Part shown: piece by piece, positions 19,083-28,649 of the stretch
Layout of the letters: every line of letters starts with the position of its first letter
Position numbering within the stretch: position 1 is the stretch's first letter
Assembly (NCBI RefSeq): GCF_023238625.1
Contig: NZ_CP096670.1
Location: 3,328,501-3,392,500 of the forward strand
Length of the DNA stretch: 64,000 nt
Reading direction: 5' to 3'
Source: Agarivorans sp. TSD2052
Lineage (GTDB): Bacteria; Pseudomonadota; Gammaproteobacteria; Enterobacterales; Celerinatantimonadaceae
The notes under the pieces: model-generated
The model's database searches: none
What the model saw: the letters and a program-made list of their open reading frames with translations, nothing else
Told to the model about the DNA's origin: nothing
Program-made: the position numbers and the translations under genes

Positions 19083-19110
19083 TTGCAGCTTGCTAATATT
19101 GAGCCATAAT
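19083..19110 (+). promoter_or_regulatory. Probable promoter of the lpp-type gene
   Basis: TTGCAG at 19083-19088 and CATAAT at 19105-19110 are separated by 16 bases and lie about 100 bases before the lipoprotein start, giving a leader of roughly 90 bases. Assigned by eye. Confidence 0.5.
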
Positions 19111-19208
19111 CATACCAGCGGCTCACTCATTGTAGTGAATGGCTTTGCTTAAACGAATCAACGATCTGACATCGGTCGTTAGAATTGAATAAAAAGGACG
19201 GACTTACC

Positions 19209-19472
19209 ATGAATAAGCTTTTAGTTGCAGGCGCTATTGCTTCTACTATTTTACTAGCGGGTTGTTCTAACACTACCGCTCTAGAAAACAACGTACAATC
19301 ATTAAGCGATAAAGTAGACGCATTGTCTAACGAAGTTGCAGCTCTTCGTGCAGAGCAAAGCTCTTTGAGTGGTGACATCAAGTCAGCTCAAATGAGTGCT
19401 GACCAAGCGAAAGCAGAAGCAATGCGTGCTAACGAACGTATTGACAACATCGCTTCTTCTTACACTAAGTAA
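19209..19472 (+). CDS. lpp: Murein lipoprotein (Lpp family)
   Basis: A small outer-membrane lipoprotein of 87 residues from the ATG at 19209, which has the ribosome site AAGGAC; an in-frame upstream ATG at 19185 is not needed. Signal and lipobox LLAGC are followed by a heptad-repeat coiled coil (VQSLSDKVDALSNEVAALR) and a C-terminal lysine (SSYTK). In E. coli Lpp that lysine is joined to peptidoglycan. The protein is a little longer than E. coli Lpp (78). A convergent L,D-transpeptidase gene ends 44 bases downstream, a plausible enzyme for the linkage. The strong terminator and clean promoter suit a highly expressed gene. Confidence 0.88.
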   Translation: MNKLLVAGAIASTILLAGCSNTTALENNVQSLSDKVDALSNEVAALRAEQSSLSGDIKSAQMSADQAKAEAMRANERIDNIASSYTK

Positions 19473-19489
19473 GTTAGAATCGACGGTTT

Positions 19490-19518
19490 AAAGGTGATAC
19501 TCAGTATCACCTTTTTTT
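19490..19518 (+). terminator. Strong terminator after lpp
   Basis: AAAGGTGATAC (19490-19500) and GTATCACCTTT (19504-19514) form an 11-bp stem with a TCA loop and a T run to 19518. It overlaps the stop of the convergent transpeptidase gene. Confidence 0.88.
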
Positions 19519-20428
19519 ATCCCTGCTTTTCACCCACAGCCAATGCAATACCCTGCTGATTTTTCAAGGCTTGATTTACCACTGACGAATCAATTCCCGC
19601 TTGGGTAATAAACTTAATATCATCACGACTTAGTTTTAGCGACGTCGCTTGCGAAATATCTTCTTGTGAACGGTTTAAAGGCTGATGAACTTCTAATAGG
19701 TATTCACCATTCGTTTCGGTTGAGTGTTTGATGGATTGATCAATAATTCGCACCGGTGTTCGCACATTGACCTGAGAAAACAAGTATTCAATATCATGCG
19801 GAAACAAACGAATACAACCAGAACTTACCCGTAACCCTACCCCAAACTCTTTGTTTGTACCGTGTATCAAGTACTCGCCATTGCCATAAGCCAAACGAAG
19901 CGCATATTCACCTAAGGGATTTTCTGGACCCGCTTGAACCACCGCCGGCAAAGTAATGCCTTTAGCTAGGTATTCATTACGAATATTCTGAGTGGGCGTC
20001 CAGGTGGGTTGCTCTCTTTTTTGGCTTATATGCGTGCTCATTTCAGGGGTTTCACGGCCTATACGACCAATCCCGATCGGAAATACATCAACGACATTAG
20101 TATCAGGGCGAAAGTAATACAGACGCAGTTCGGCTAAGTTAACCACTACCCCTTTACGCTCAACATCGGGTAATAAGATTTGCGTAGGTATCAGTAATTC
20201 GGTACCTGCTTCAGGCAAGAAAGGGTCGACGCCTTTGTTGGCTGCCATCACTGCCAAAAAGCCCACTTCATAACGTTCAGCGATATGCGCAATAGTCTCT
20301 CCTTTGCGCACGATATGCCATTGGTTACCCCCCATTAAGCGATTACCCTCAGCGGGTAAATCGTAAGTTAATGCAGAAACCGACCATGACAAACATAAGA
20401 CGAAACAGGCAACAAACAATCTTTTCAT
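19517..20428 (-). CDS. L,D-transpeptidase with LysM domain (ErfK/YbiS/YcfS/YnhG type)
   Basis: A 303-residue periplasmic enzyme. A signal peptide (cleavage near VSA at 17-19) precedes a LysM peptidoglycan-binding domain (WHIVRKGETIAHIAERY, about 37-83) and a YkuD catalytic domain. The catalytic histidine and cysteine are visible in IHGTNKEFGVG and SSGCIRLFP. Family members attach Lpp to meso-diaminopimelate or make 3-3 crosslinks; the neighbouring lpp gene favours the former. The C-terminal 60 residues after the catalytic domain have no recognised fold. The gene is convergent with lpp and divergent from ettA. Confidence 0.9.
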   Translation of the reverse strand: MKRLFVACFVLCLSWSVSALTYDLPAEGNRLMGGNQWHIVRKGETIAHIAERYEVGFLAVMAANKGVDPFLPEAGTELLIPTQILLPDVERKGVVVNLAELRLYYFRPDTNVVDVFPIGIGRIGRETPEMSTHISQKREQPTWTPTQNIRNEYLAKGITLPAVVQAGPENPLGEYALRLAYGNGEYLIHGTNKEFGVGLRVSSGCIRLFPHDIEYLFSQVNVRTPVRIIDQSIKHSTETNGEYLLEVHQPLNRSQEDISQATSLKLSRDDIKFITQAGIDSSVVNQALKNQQGIALAVGEKQG

Positions 20429-20700
20429 GAATAACTTTTATCCTATAAATGAAATCGCAACATAACACTAAATGGGACTTATTTCGACAAAGTGCTGGTG
20501 CTCACAAAGCAACTCGACGGATTTTTTATATAAATCGCTGCAGAACAGCGCTTATATCAAACAACTAAAGCGATTAAGCGCGAGCAAACACTGGCATCCC
20601 TTGGCGAAGCCAGTATCATAAGCCTGAAGAATAATAGTTGCTGAATCGGTGTAAACGTTAAACACATCGACAACAAATGAAAAATCTAGAGGAACGGCGA

Positions 20701-22365
20701 ATGGCCCAATTCATATATACGATGAACCGTGTTGGTAAAATCGTACCGCCTAAAAAGCATATTCTAAAAAATATCTCATTAAGTTTTTTCCCTGGTGCCA
20801 AAATTGGTGTGTTGGGTTTAAATGGCTCAGGTAAATCCACCTTACTCCGCATTATGGCGGGTATTGATACCGAGATTGAAGGGGAAGCACGCGCCAACCC
20901 TGGTACCAAAATTGGTTATTTAGCTCAAGAGCCTAAAATGGACCTTGATAAAACGGTGCGTGAAGTTGTAGAAGAAGCGGTAGCTGTTGTTAAAAATGCC
21001 CAAACTCGCCTTGATGAAGTTTATGCCGCCTACGCAGAGCCCGATGCAGATTTTGATGCCCTAGCTCAAGAGCAAGGTGAACTTGAAGCTATTCTAGCCA
21101 CTCACGATGCCCATAGTTTAGAGAATCAATTAGAGCGGGCCGCCGATGCGCTTCGACTACCAGATTGGGATGCCAAAATAGAGAAGCTATCTGGTGGTGA
21201 ACGACGCCGTGTTGCATTATGTCGTTTATTGCTTGAGAAACCTGACATGTTGTTACTCGACGAACCGACCAACCACTTGGATGCGGAATCAGTAGGATGG
21301 CTAGAGCGTTTCTTACATGATTACGAAGGAACCGTAGTAGCAGTAACTCACGACCGTTACTTCTTAGATAATGTGGCAGGTTGGATCTTAGAACTTGACC
21401 GTGGTGAAGGTATTCCATGGGAAGGAAACTACTCTTCTTGGTTAGAACAAAAAGAAGACCGCCTAAGCCAAGAAGCATCACAAGAAAAAGCCCGTATGAA
21501 GTCAATTCAAAAAGAATTGGAATGGGTTCGCTCAAATGCTAAAGGTCGCCAAAGTAAGAGCAAATCTCGTATGGCTCGTTTTGAAGAGTTAAACACCCAA
21601 AGCTTCCAAAGCCGTAATGAAACTAACGAGCTATTTATTCCTGCGGCGCAACGCTTAGGGGATAAAGTCATTGACGTTAATAACCTCAGCAAAGCCTATG
21701 ACGGCCGAGTGTTGATTAACGACTTATCTTTCAGCATTCCTAAGGGTGCGATAGTCGGTATTATTGGACCAAACGGCGCCGGTAAATCAACGTTATTCAA
21801 GATGATAACCGGTGCAGAACAGGCTGACTCAGGAACCGTTGAGGTAGGCGATTCCGTTCAAATAGCCAGTGTCGACCAGTTCCGTGATGATATGGACGAC
21901 AAGGCAACTGTTTGGCAAGAAGTGTCTGGCGGTTCTGACATACTAAGAATTGGTAATGTTGAGATCCCTAGTCGCGCTTATGTGGGCCGCTTTAACTTTA
22001 AAGGCTCTGATCAACAAAAACGTGTAGGTGAGCTATCGGGTGGTGAACGTGGCCGTTTGCATTTAGCAAAACTGTTACAAGCCGGCGGAAACGTGCTACT
22101 ACTGGATGAACCAACCAACGACCTTGATGTAGAAACACTGCGAGCGCTAGAGAACGCACTACTAGAATTTGCTGGTTGCGCCATGGTTATCTCGCATGAC
22201 CGTTGGTTCTTAGACCGAATCGCTACTCATATTCTTGATTACCGCGATGAAGGACAAGTTAACTTCCATGCTGGTAATTACACCGAGTATGAAGCTTGGC
22301 TTAAAGAAACCATTGGTGAAGCAGCAGCACAACCTCATCGCATTAAATACAAGCGTATTAGCTAG
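20701..22365 (+). CDS. ettA: Energy-dependent translational throttle protein EttA
   Basis: ABC-F protein of 554 residues that binds the ribosomal E site and gates entry into elongation by ATP/ADP ratio. The ATG at 20701 (MAQFIYTMNRVGKIVPPK) matches EttA and has the ribosome site AGAGGA; the earlier ATG at 20677 adds eight residues and is not favoured. Two ABC domains are present: Walker A GLNGSGKST and GPNGAGKST, and signatures LSGGERRRVAL and LSGGERGRLHL. The arm and linker regions typical of EttA (KGRQSKSKSRMARFEEL) are intact. It ends IKYKRI, as in E. coli EttA. No membrane domain. Confidence 0.97.
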   Translation: MAQFIYTMNRVGKIVPPKKHILKNISLSFFPGAKIGVLGLNGSGKSTLLRIMAGIDTEIEGEARANPGTKIGYLAQEPKMDLDKTVREVVEEAVAVVKNAQTRLDEVYAAYAEPDADFDALAQEQGELEAILATHDAHSLENQLERAADALRLPDWDAKIEKLSGGERRRVALCRLLLEKPDMLLLDEPTNHLDAESVGWLERFLHDYEGTVVAVTHDRYFLDNVAGWILELDRGEGIPWEGNYSSWLEQKEDRLSQEASQEKARMKSIQKELEWVRSNAKGRQSKSKSRMARFEELNTQSFQSRNETNELFIPAAQRLGDKVIDVNNLSKAYDGRVLINDLSFSIPKGAIVGIIGPNGAGKSTLFKMITGAEQADSGTVEVGDSVQIASVDQFRDDMDDKATVWQEVSGGSDILRIGNVEIPSRAYVGRFNFKGSDQQKRVGELSGGERGRLHLAKLLQAGGNVLLLDEPTNDLDVETLRALENALLEFAGCAMVISHDRWFLDRIATHILDYRDEGQVNFHAGNYTEYEAWLKETIGEAAAQPHRIKYKRIS

Positions 22366-22430
22366 ATTGCTTAAATCAAATGGCTTAAATCAAGTCGTTT
22401 GTATTTGCTAATGAGTACAGCGTAATAAGC

Positions 22431-22458
22431 AAAAGGTCACCCTAAGGTGACCTTTTTT
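22431..22458 (+). terminator. Bidirectional terminator between ettA and the TPR gene
   Basis: GGTCACC (22435-22441) and GGTGACC (22446-22452) with a CTAA loop, flanked by AAAA and TTTTTT. Located between the convergent ends of ettA and the PrsT-like gene, so it can serve both. Confidence 0.87.
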
Positions 22459-22477
22459 ATGTCTGCTCAAAAAACCA

Positions 22478-25270
22478 CTAACTTAAACTATCCAATAGTG
22501 CTTTAGCATCTTGGTATTCAGAAAATTGTTGGTCTAGCTCTAAGGCGGCTTTAACTTCCTGTTTGGCCTCAGCATTACGGCCTAACTTAGCCAAGACAAA
22601 AGCGATATGATAGCGAATAGCCGCATCAGATGAATCCATAGTATACGCTTCGCGCAGGTGTATTAAGCCTTGGTCTAAATTGCCTCGCTTAACTTCAATC
22701 CAGCCAATGGTATCCAGCACCGCAGCGTTTTTAACCCCTTGGTTTACAGCCAAAGCAATAACCTCGTGCGCTTTATCTAAATCACTGGCGGCGTAGATAT
22801 TAGCCAAATTATTCAAAATGCCAGGTTCGTTGTATAACGCGGGGATCAATCGCAAAGCCTCATAGTGTCGCTGGGCTTTGGCATAGTTTTGCTGCTGCAG
22901 ATAACTGTCGGCCAATAGACGACGATGCCAAGCTTTTTCAGGGCTATCATCTACAATGCCTTCTAGTTGCTGAAGAAATACCTCGGTCTCAATATCTTGC
23001 TTAGCAAGCTGGTAGAGCTTAATCACCGCTTCGCGATTAAAGGCATTTTGCCTAAGCGCTTCACGGTATTCTTTTTGTGCTTGTAGCTTGACGCTTTTAC
23101 GCAACAGAATATCGCCTTTTAAAACGTGTAGCTCGCTGCTTTCACCAAAAAGCTCTTCTAGATTGGCTACCGTTGTCTCGGCCTCTTCTATTTGCTGTTG
23201 AGCCAACTCTACCTTGGTCAGTAACACCAAGGTAGCCATTTGCTCAGGGTCAAGCTGATGAGATTTGATTAAACTGCTTTTTGCTGCGGCTAATTGTTTG
23301 GCTTGAATTTGGAGCTGCGCTAAAACAACCAACTTAGCGGGTTGCGCTTTCCACATACTATCTAATAAACCCAGCGGTTTCTCAGCGTCTTGATAACGCT
23401 CTAAACGAATTAATACCTCTGCGTAGGCAGATAAGTATTGCTCATTGAGAATGTACTCTCGATTAAGTTTTTCAACTTCACCTAAAGCTAAACTCCACTG
23501 CTGAGTTTGCATATAAATATCTAGTTTTAGCTCTCTCGCTACTCTATTGTCTTGTTGATAAAGCAACACTTTATCCAATTGAGCTAAGGCCTCAGGAAAC
23601 TGCTGTTGTTGGATATGAGTACGCGCAGCTAGAACGCGGCTAGGTGTATGATTATTTTGCGTCTTTAAAACTTGTTCCAATAGCAACAGGGCTTGCTCTG
23701 GTTTAGCTTGGTTTTTTAAAATAACGGCTTTATTGAAACGAGCCCCTATATTTTCAGGGCTGAGCGCTAATACATCATCCAAATAGCGCAATGCTAGATC
23801 TAACTGTTGTGTTTTAAGATAGTAAGCAGCAATCAGATTTTGGGTATTACTGGTTTGAATGTTTCGACTAATGAGTGCTTCAACAACTTTTTCAGCTTCC
23901 GTAAAGTCATCAACTTCTAAGGCCAACTCGCCTTTCAGCTGCAACCACTTTATCGGCGCATCTGCCTCGCTATAAGGTAGGCTTTGCAGCAAGGATAAGG
24001 CACGCTCAGATTCACTATTTGCTCGAGCTAGCTCCGCCTCTAAAATCACCACATAATTTGAGTCACTATGATAGGCACGAACTTGGTCAAAAGCTTGTTC
24101 AGCTGCACGTAAGCGACCCGCATCAATATACAAATATACCAACTGAACTGATAAGCCTAAGTCACGAATGATGTATTCGAAGTTATCTTGCAGTAACAAC
24201 TGCAACTTATAAGGTTCGCCTGAACGCAGATAAACTTTAGCCAACATGCGCGTAGCGCCTAAGTCGCTTGGCTTTTGTTGTAAGTATTGACTTAAATACT
24301 GTTTAGCTTTCTCATCATTTTGTAAAATAAATTCTGATGCGCCTTGGATGAATAATAGGGTTGTAGTGTCTGTAAGCTCGCCTTTTTCCGTCGCAGAGAC
24401 CTTTTGGGATAACTCAGCGAGGGTTTGCTCGGCGAGTTCAGACTGTTGTTCATCTGCCAATAAGGTGGCACTGATAAGAATGGCGGTAGGGTCGTTAGGC
24501 GTTTGTTCTTGAACTTTCTTTAGATAGTGCTTGGCTTTCTCTATCTGATTACTTTTCAAATGAATCATTACCAGACTGCGCAAAATTTTAGGATCGTTAG
24601 GATCTAACTTATAAGCTTTTTCATAGCTAGCCAAAGCCTCACTCAACTGGCCTTGACTCGCTGCAAGCTCCCCCTTTAGCAACCAAGTACGCTCATTAAG
24701 CTTATCAATTAACAAAGAACGTTCAACCCATTGCTCAGCCAGTACATATTCTTTTTGGCGCAGGAACAAAGTAGCTAAGGTGTTCATAGCATTTGGTTTA
24801 TTTGGCAATATCTTTATAGCTTGTTCAAACTCATTTCGCGCTAAGACGACTTGAGAGTTAAGTAGATAAATGCGACCTCGTAATAGCTTCCATTCAAATA
24901 GCGTTGCTTGCGAGAACTCGTTGACACGTTCTTCGTAGCCGAGTAACTCTGAAGACTTACCTTGTAACAACAAAGCGTTACCTAACAGCGGCAACACTAA
25001 GTTAATATCCGCCCCTAAGTTTAAGGCGTCCTTTAATTGTTTTTCTGCCGAAGCAAGATTGTTGGCATTGAAATAAACTTTAGCAAGTAATAGCTTGGAT
25101 GATAGGTGTTCTGGGTCTGCTTTCAGGGCGTTTTTTAAGTGAATAAACGACTCGTTTTCATCCCCCAGGTGATAAGCTTTTACCGCTAATTCATATTCAT
25201 TAATTTGTTCATTGGCTAAAGTAAGCTGGCTAAAGGTTATTAGGGCGAGTGCGATTACGATTTTATTCAT
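22478..25270 (-). CDS. prsT: TPR-repeat protein of PEP-CTERM systems (PrsT type)
   Basis: A large exported protein of about 930 residues made almost entirely of tetratricopeptide repeats (e.g. AEKQLKDALNLG, YLLKGELAASQG-like units, ALASYEKAYKLDPNDPKILR) after a signal peptide (ALALITFSQLTLA). The size and repeat layout match the PrsT family that accompanies exosortase/PEP-CTERM systems. The ATG at 25270 is used here; a TTG at 25276 has slightly better spacing to AAGGA and could be the true start. The next gene upstream encodes a PEP-CTERM protein, which supports the assignment. The exosortase itself is not in this window. Function of PrsT is not established. Confidence 0.8.
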   Translation of the reverse strand: MNKIVIALALITFSQLTLANEQINEYELAVKAYHLGDENESFIHLKNALKADPEHLSSKLLLAKVYFNANNLASAEKQLKDALNLGADINLVLPLLGNALLLQGKSSELLGYEERVNEFSQATLFEWKLLRGRIYLLNSQVVLARNEFEQAIKILPNKPNAMNTLATLFLRQKEYVLAEQWVERSLLIDKLNERTWLLKGELAASQGQLSEALASYEKAYKLDPNDPKILRSLVMIHLKSNQIEKAKHYLKKVQEQTPNDPTAILISATLLADEQQSELAEQTLAELSQKVSATEKGELTDTTTLLFIQGASEFILQNDEKAKQYLSQYLQQKPSDLGATRMLAKVYLRSGEPYKLQLLLQDNFEYIIRDLGLSVQLVYLYIDAGRLRAAEQAFDQVRAYHSDSNYVVILEAELARANSESERALSLLQSLPYSEADAPIKWLQLKGELALEVDDFTEAEKVVEALISRNIQTSNTQNLIAAYYLKTQQLDLALRYLDDVLALSPENIGARFNKAVILKNQAKPEQALLLLEQVLKTQNNHTPSRVLAARTHIQQQQFPEALAQLDKVLLYQQDNRVARELKLDIYMQTQQWSLALGEVEKLNREYILNEQYLSAYAEVLIRLERYQDAEKPLGLLDSMWKAQPAKLVVLAQLQIQAKQLAAAKSSLIKSHQLDPEQMATLVLLTKVELAQQQIEEAETTVANLEELFGESSELHVLKGDILLRKSVKLQAQKEYREALRQNAFNREAVIKLYQLAKQDIETEVFLQQLEGIVDDSPEKAWHRRLLADSYLQQQNYAKAQRHYEALRLIPALYNEPGILNNLANIYAASDLDKAHEVIALAVNQGVKNAAVLDTIGWIEVKRGNLDQGLIHLREAYTMDSSDAAIRYHIAFVLAKLGRNAEAKQEVKAALELDQQFSEYQDAKALLDSLS

Positions 25271-25411
25271 TATCAACTTTGATTCCTTGTTACATCAGAG
25301 GTTAATCAATTAACCTCGCAACAGTATCTAATGAACCGCAGGTAAAAAAAAGACAAAAAAATACGAAACACAGAGTATTTCGTATTTTTGTTTAAACAGG
25401 GAAGTTTAATT

Positions 25412-26170
25412 TTAAGCTTGGCGCTTCTTACTGCGTAAGGCTAAGCCAAACAGGCCTGCAGCAAACAGCAGCACGGTTCCTGGTTCGGGCACACTGGTAG
25501 CAGGCTGTACAGAGTTTCCACTTACTCCAGCTAACTTGAAGCCATCATTGTTACTAGACCAATTTAAGTCGCCAAATATTGGATTATAAGCGCCAATTAA
25601 CCAGTACTTAGATGAAGCACTAGTAGTAATTGATTGGTAAGCATAAGCATCAGCATTGCTGACTTCAGCTTCAGTAGTCCAACCTAAACCGGCTAAATCT
25701 GCCCAAGTCTTCCTATGAAGTGCTGGTGCGTTGTCACCCGAATAAGCTAAAACAGAAACATCAGCATGGCTTGAACCTTGATTGTTACGATCTACGTAAT
25801 CCTCTTGAGCCCACCCCAGAGTAAACCCAGCTAAATTGACCGCTTCGTCAAAAGTTAACAATACCATGTCAAAATCGTTGCCATAGCTGTCAATTGAATG
25901 ACCAGGAGTGCTGTTGCCCTCATCTCTATTTTGAGACATCAAACCCCAACGATCATCGTAGGTAAGCTTAGTAGAAAGAATCTGCGAGTCGTTAGGTCGA
26001 CGTGTATCAGACCAACCTTTAATGCTCAAGCCATCAAGGGTCATCGTGTTACCGTAACCGTTTGAATTGCCACCGCTCAATACACCATCATCAAAGTCCC
26101 AGACTTGCTCTGCTGAAAAAGCCGATAAAGATATGGCACAGCTGGCTACTAATAAAATTTGTTTAAACAC
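25412..26170 (-). CDS. PEP-CTERM sorting domain protein
   Basis: A secreted protein of 252 residues. It starts at GTG 26170 with a strong ribosome site (TGGAGG) and a signal peptide ending near SAFSA. The C-terminus is a textbook PEP-CTERM sorting signal: VPEPGTVLLFAAG, a hydrophobic helix and the basic tail RSKKRQA. The middle has no recognised domain; it is rich in Asn, Gly, Ser and Tyr and lacks cysteine except in the signal region. It lies directly upstream of the PrsT-like gene on the same strand. An exosortase elsewhere in the genome would cleave it at the membrane. Confidence 0.85.
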   Translation of the reverse strand: MFKQILLVASCAISLSAFSAEQVWDFDDGVLSGGNSNGYGNTMTLDGLSIKGWSDTRRPNDSQILSTKLTYDDRWGLMSQNRDEGNSTPGHSIDSYGNDFDMVLLTFDEAVNLAGFTLGWAQEDYVDRNNQGSSHADVSVLAYSGDNAPALHRKTWADLAGLGWTTEAEVSNADAYAYQSITTSASSKYWLIGAYNPIFGDLNWSSNNDGFKLAGVSGNSVQPATSVPEPGTVLLFAAGLFGLALRSKKRQA

Positions 26171-26413
26171 AACGCCTCCAAATTTAGCATTCTGTAGATA
26201 AAAAGATTAACTTACCGCTAACAAAGCAAATATCAAGCCAACAAAAATAAACCTTTATATACAACAACTTAAAAACAAACAATTCAAAAAAAAACGTTGA
26301 CTGTAAAGAATACTGACAAAAAACGTAGCTTTTAAAAACACCTAGCTGTTAAAAACCCGTAAATACGCTTAAAAGTGTTTCGCTTATACTAACATTACTG
26401 TTCAATAATCACA

Positions 26414-27151
26414 CTACCAGTAACGTTCAACAGTAATTTGGCCTGGTTTACGACGTAAGTTTTTACTTAGCCCCTTTTGCTCCAGTATGGCTTGCGCATC
26501 GGTGATCATTGCTGGGTTGCCACACATGATCACCTGCGAGGTGGTAGGATCTAATGTTAGGCCAACTTGCTGCTCTAATAGGCCATTTTCTATGGCCTCT
26601 GGGATTCGGCTTCTTATTCCACCGGCATGATCTTCACGCGTGACCATAGGCTGATAAACAAACTGTTTCGAGTAGCGCTGCAGGTAATCATTCACCAATG
26701 TTTGGTAAGCCAAATCTTTGGCCTGTCTGACACCGTAAACCAAGATGATTTTGTCAAAACGTTGCCAAGGCTGAGGGGTTTCAAGCATAGAGAAATAAGG
26801 CCCAATGCCAGTGCCAGTACCAATAAGCCATAAGTGTTTGCCTGCTGGCACTTCATCTAACACCATAAACCCAGCAGCAGTCGTGGATACTTCAATCGTG
26901 TCGCCAACAGCTAAACAATGAAGATTAGGTGAAAGTAACCCCTCCTCTACTTTAATCGCCAGTATTTCAAGGTAGTCAGTATTGGGAGGATTTACCAAAG
27001 AGTAGGCTCGAGCAACTCGCTTACCGTCGCGCATTTCAGACAGCTTAATAAATTGGCCTGCGGTAAATGGAGAAATATCAGCTTGGATACGCAGGCTAAA
27101 TAGCTCTTCGTTCCAATCTATACGTTGTATAACCTTGCCCTCTGTCCACAT
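26414..27151 (-). CDS. fpr: Ferredoxin--NADP reductase
   Basis: A 245-residue flavoprotein that moves electrons between NADPH and ferredoxin or flavodoxin. The FAD motif RAYSLVN is at 48-54, the NADP site GTGTGIGPYFSML follows near 111, and the usual VERYW C-terminus is present. The start has the ribosome site AGGAG 6 bases before ATG. It is the last of three minus-strand genes (TSUP protein, lipocalin, fpr) with short gaps of 17 and 28 bases, so they may be co-transcribed. In related bacteria fpr is induced by superoxide; no SoxR site was seen. Confidence 0.92.
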   Translation of the reverse strand: MWTEGKVIQRIDWNEELFSLRIQADISPFTAGQFIKLSEMRDGKRVARAYSLVNPPNTDYLEILAIKVEEGLLSPNLHCLAVGDTIEVSTTAAGFMVLDEVPAGKHLWLIGTGTGIGPYFSMLETPQPWQRFDKIILVYGVRQAKDLAYQTLVNDYLQRYSKQFVYQPMVTREDHAGGIRSRIPEAIENGLLEQQVGLTLDPTTSQVIMCGNPAMITDAQAILEQKGLSKNLRRKPGQITVERYW

Positions 27152-27179
27152 AAAAGCTCCTAATCACTAAGGTGTCAAA

Positions 27180-27722
27180 TCATTCATGTACTGCGATGGT
27201 TTCACTTTGATGGTCAACAAAAATCAGTTTACTGGTGTCATATCCCGCCGCTTTAGCCTGTTGAAGCAAATCACTTAGCGTTTGATGCTCTATTTCAGGT
27301 GTTCGAGCTAACAACCATAAATACTCTCTACTCGGGCCGGCTACCAATGCATATTGATAGTCAAGCTCATCTAAAACGAACACCACATAAGCACCATAGA
27401 AAGGCCTAAAAAATGAAACTTTAAGATGTGCAATATCAGGTGTCTCAACAAAGTGGGCGATACCTTCAGCTTCAAACCACTGATTTTCTTGGGCCGAAAA
27501 GCCCTTATTCAATACCGTAACCTGGCTATCACCCCGCAGCGTATAACTGGCAGATACATGGCTTAAGCCACGTTCAAAAGAGTGATCTAAACGGGCAATT
27601 TCATACCACGTCCCTAAATAACGATCTAGATTAAAATTGCTGACGGGTTCGATACCTTCGGGCTTACCACTACAAGCCGACAAAATCAAAATAACGCTAG
27701 AGATGAACATTGATTTAATCAT
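27180..27722 (-). CDS. blc: Bacterial lipocalin Blc
   Basis: Outer-membrane lipoprotein of 180 residues. The lipobox LILSACSG gives lipidated Cys17. The lipocalin signature GTWYEIARLDHSFERGL lies at about 36-52, and the second conserved block VSFFRPFYGAYVVFVLD and LLARTPE follow, as in E. coli Blc. Blc binds lysophospholipids and is usually stress-induced. It has 17 bases to the TSUP gene upstream and 28 to fpr downstream. Confidence 0.92.
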   Translation of the reverse strand: MIKSMFISSVILILSACSGKPEGIEPVSNFNLDRYLGTWYEIARLDHSFERGLSHVSASYTLRGDSQVTVLNKGFSAQENQWFEAEGIAHFVETPDIAHLKVSFFRPFYGAYVVFVLDELDYQYALVAGPSREYLWLLARTPEIEHQTLSDLLQQAKAAGYDTSKLIFVDHQSETIAVHE

Positions 27723-27739
27723 TTATATTGTCCCATAAC

Positions 27740-28498
27740 TCAAAGCCATAAGGCCGCGATACAACCAATTAGGGTCATAACAAATAGAAACCACTTTAGC
27801 GTGCTAGCCGCTGCATTAATGGCAAACTTTACCGCATAGTGAGCCCCAATAATATAACCTACCGCTAGTACAAGACCTGGCAACCATAGCACTTGCCCCC
27901 TCGCTATAAACACCACCAAAGCAATACTCGTAAACGCTAAGGTGCACACCAGTTTTAGCGCATTTGCCCTAACTAAATCGTAGCGTAAACTGCCAGCGAG
28001 TGCTGCAACCAAAATAAAGCCAACCCCAGCTTGAACAAAACCACCATAAAACCCGGCCAAGCCTAAGCTCCATTTAGCCGACGGCGTATCTTTCACTTTT
28101 TTGGCAACCGTGCCGGCCTCAGGTGCAACCACCCCAGGTTTTACTAACATAAGGGCCGCCATTCCAAGCATAGCGCCTAACAATAAATATTTAATTATCC
28201 AAGACGGCGCATACGACGCCGCGACAGCCCCCAGCAAGCCCCCTACTAAAGTTGGCCATAAAATGGGAGCGACATCTTGGGTATCTAATTTACCGTGCTT
28301 GTTAAACCCCACTACACCGGTTAAACACTGTAAGAAGATACCAACACGATTGGTTGCATTAGCCAGCTCTGCGGGCATCCCCATGACCATTAACGCAGGT
28401 AAGGTCAAATTAGAGCCTCCCCCCGCTAAGGTATTAATCCCCCCCGCAAGCACACCAACCGTCAGCAATAAGGCTCCATGCCAAAGACTAAAATCCAT
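27740..28498 (-). CDS. TSUP family anion exporter (TauE/SafE type)
   Basis: A 252-residue integral membrane protein with about eight hydrophobic segments. The family hallmark GGGSNLTLPALMVMG is near 26-40 and is repeated in the second half (AGFYGGFVQAGVGFI). TSUP proteins export sulphite, sulphoacetate or other organosulphur anions. The substrate cannot be read from the sequence. It heads a possible three-gene operon with the lipocalin and ferredoxin reductase. Confidence 0.85.
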   Translation of the reverse strand: MDFSLWHGALLLTVGVLAGGINTLAGGGSNLTLPALMVMGMPAELANATNRVGIFLQCLTGVVGFNKHGKLDTQDVAPILWPTLVGGLLGAVAASYAPSWIIKYLLLGAMLGMAALMLVKPGVVAPEAGTVAKKVKDTPSAKWSLGLAGFYGGFVQAGVGFILVAALAGSLRYDLVRANALKLVCTLAFTSIALVVFIARGQVLWLPGLVLAVGYIIGAHYAVKFAINAAASTLKWFLFVMTLIGCIAALWL

Positions 28499-28649
28499 AG
28501 GATACTCATTGAAATCATTGATTAAACAGACCTTAGCATTGACTCATCGTTAATTCAGTAGGCATTTGTTATCTTTAGTCTAACAACTGTTCTTTTTGTG
28601 CAACAATGGTTCAGATTAAGCAAATTAAACAAACCAAGGGTGCAGAAAT

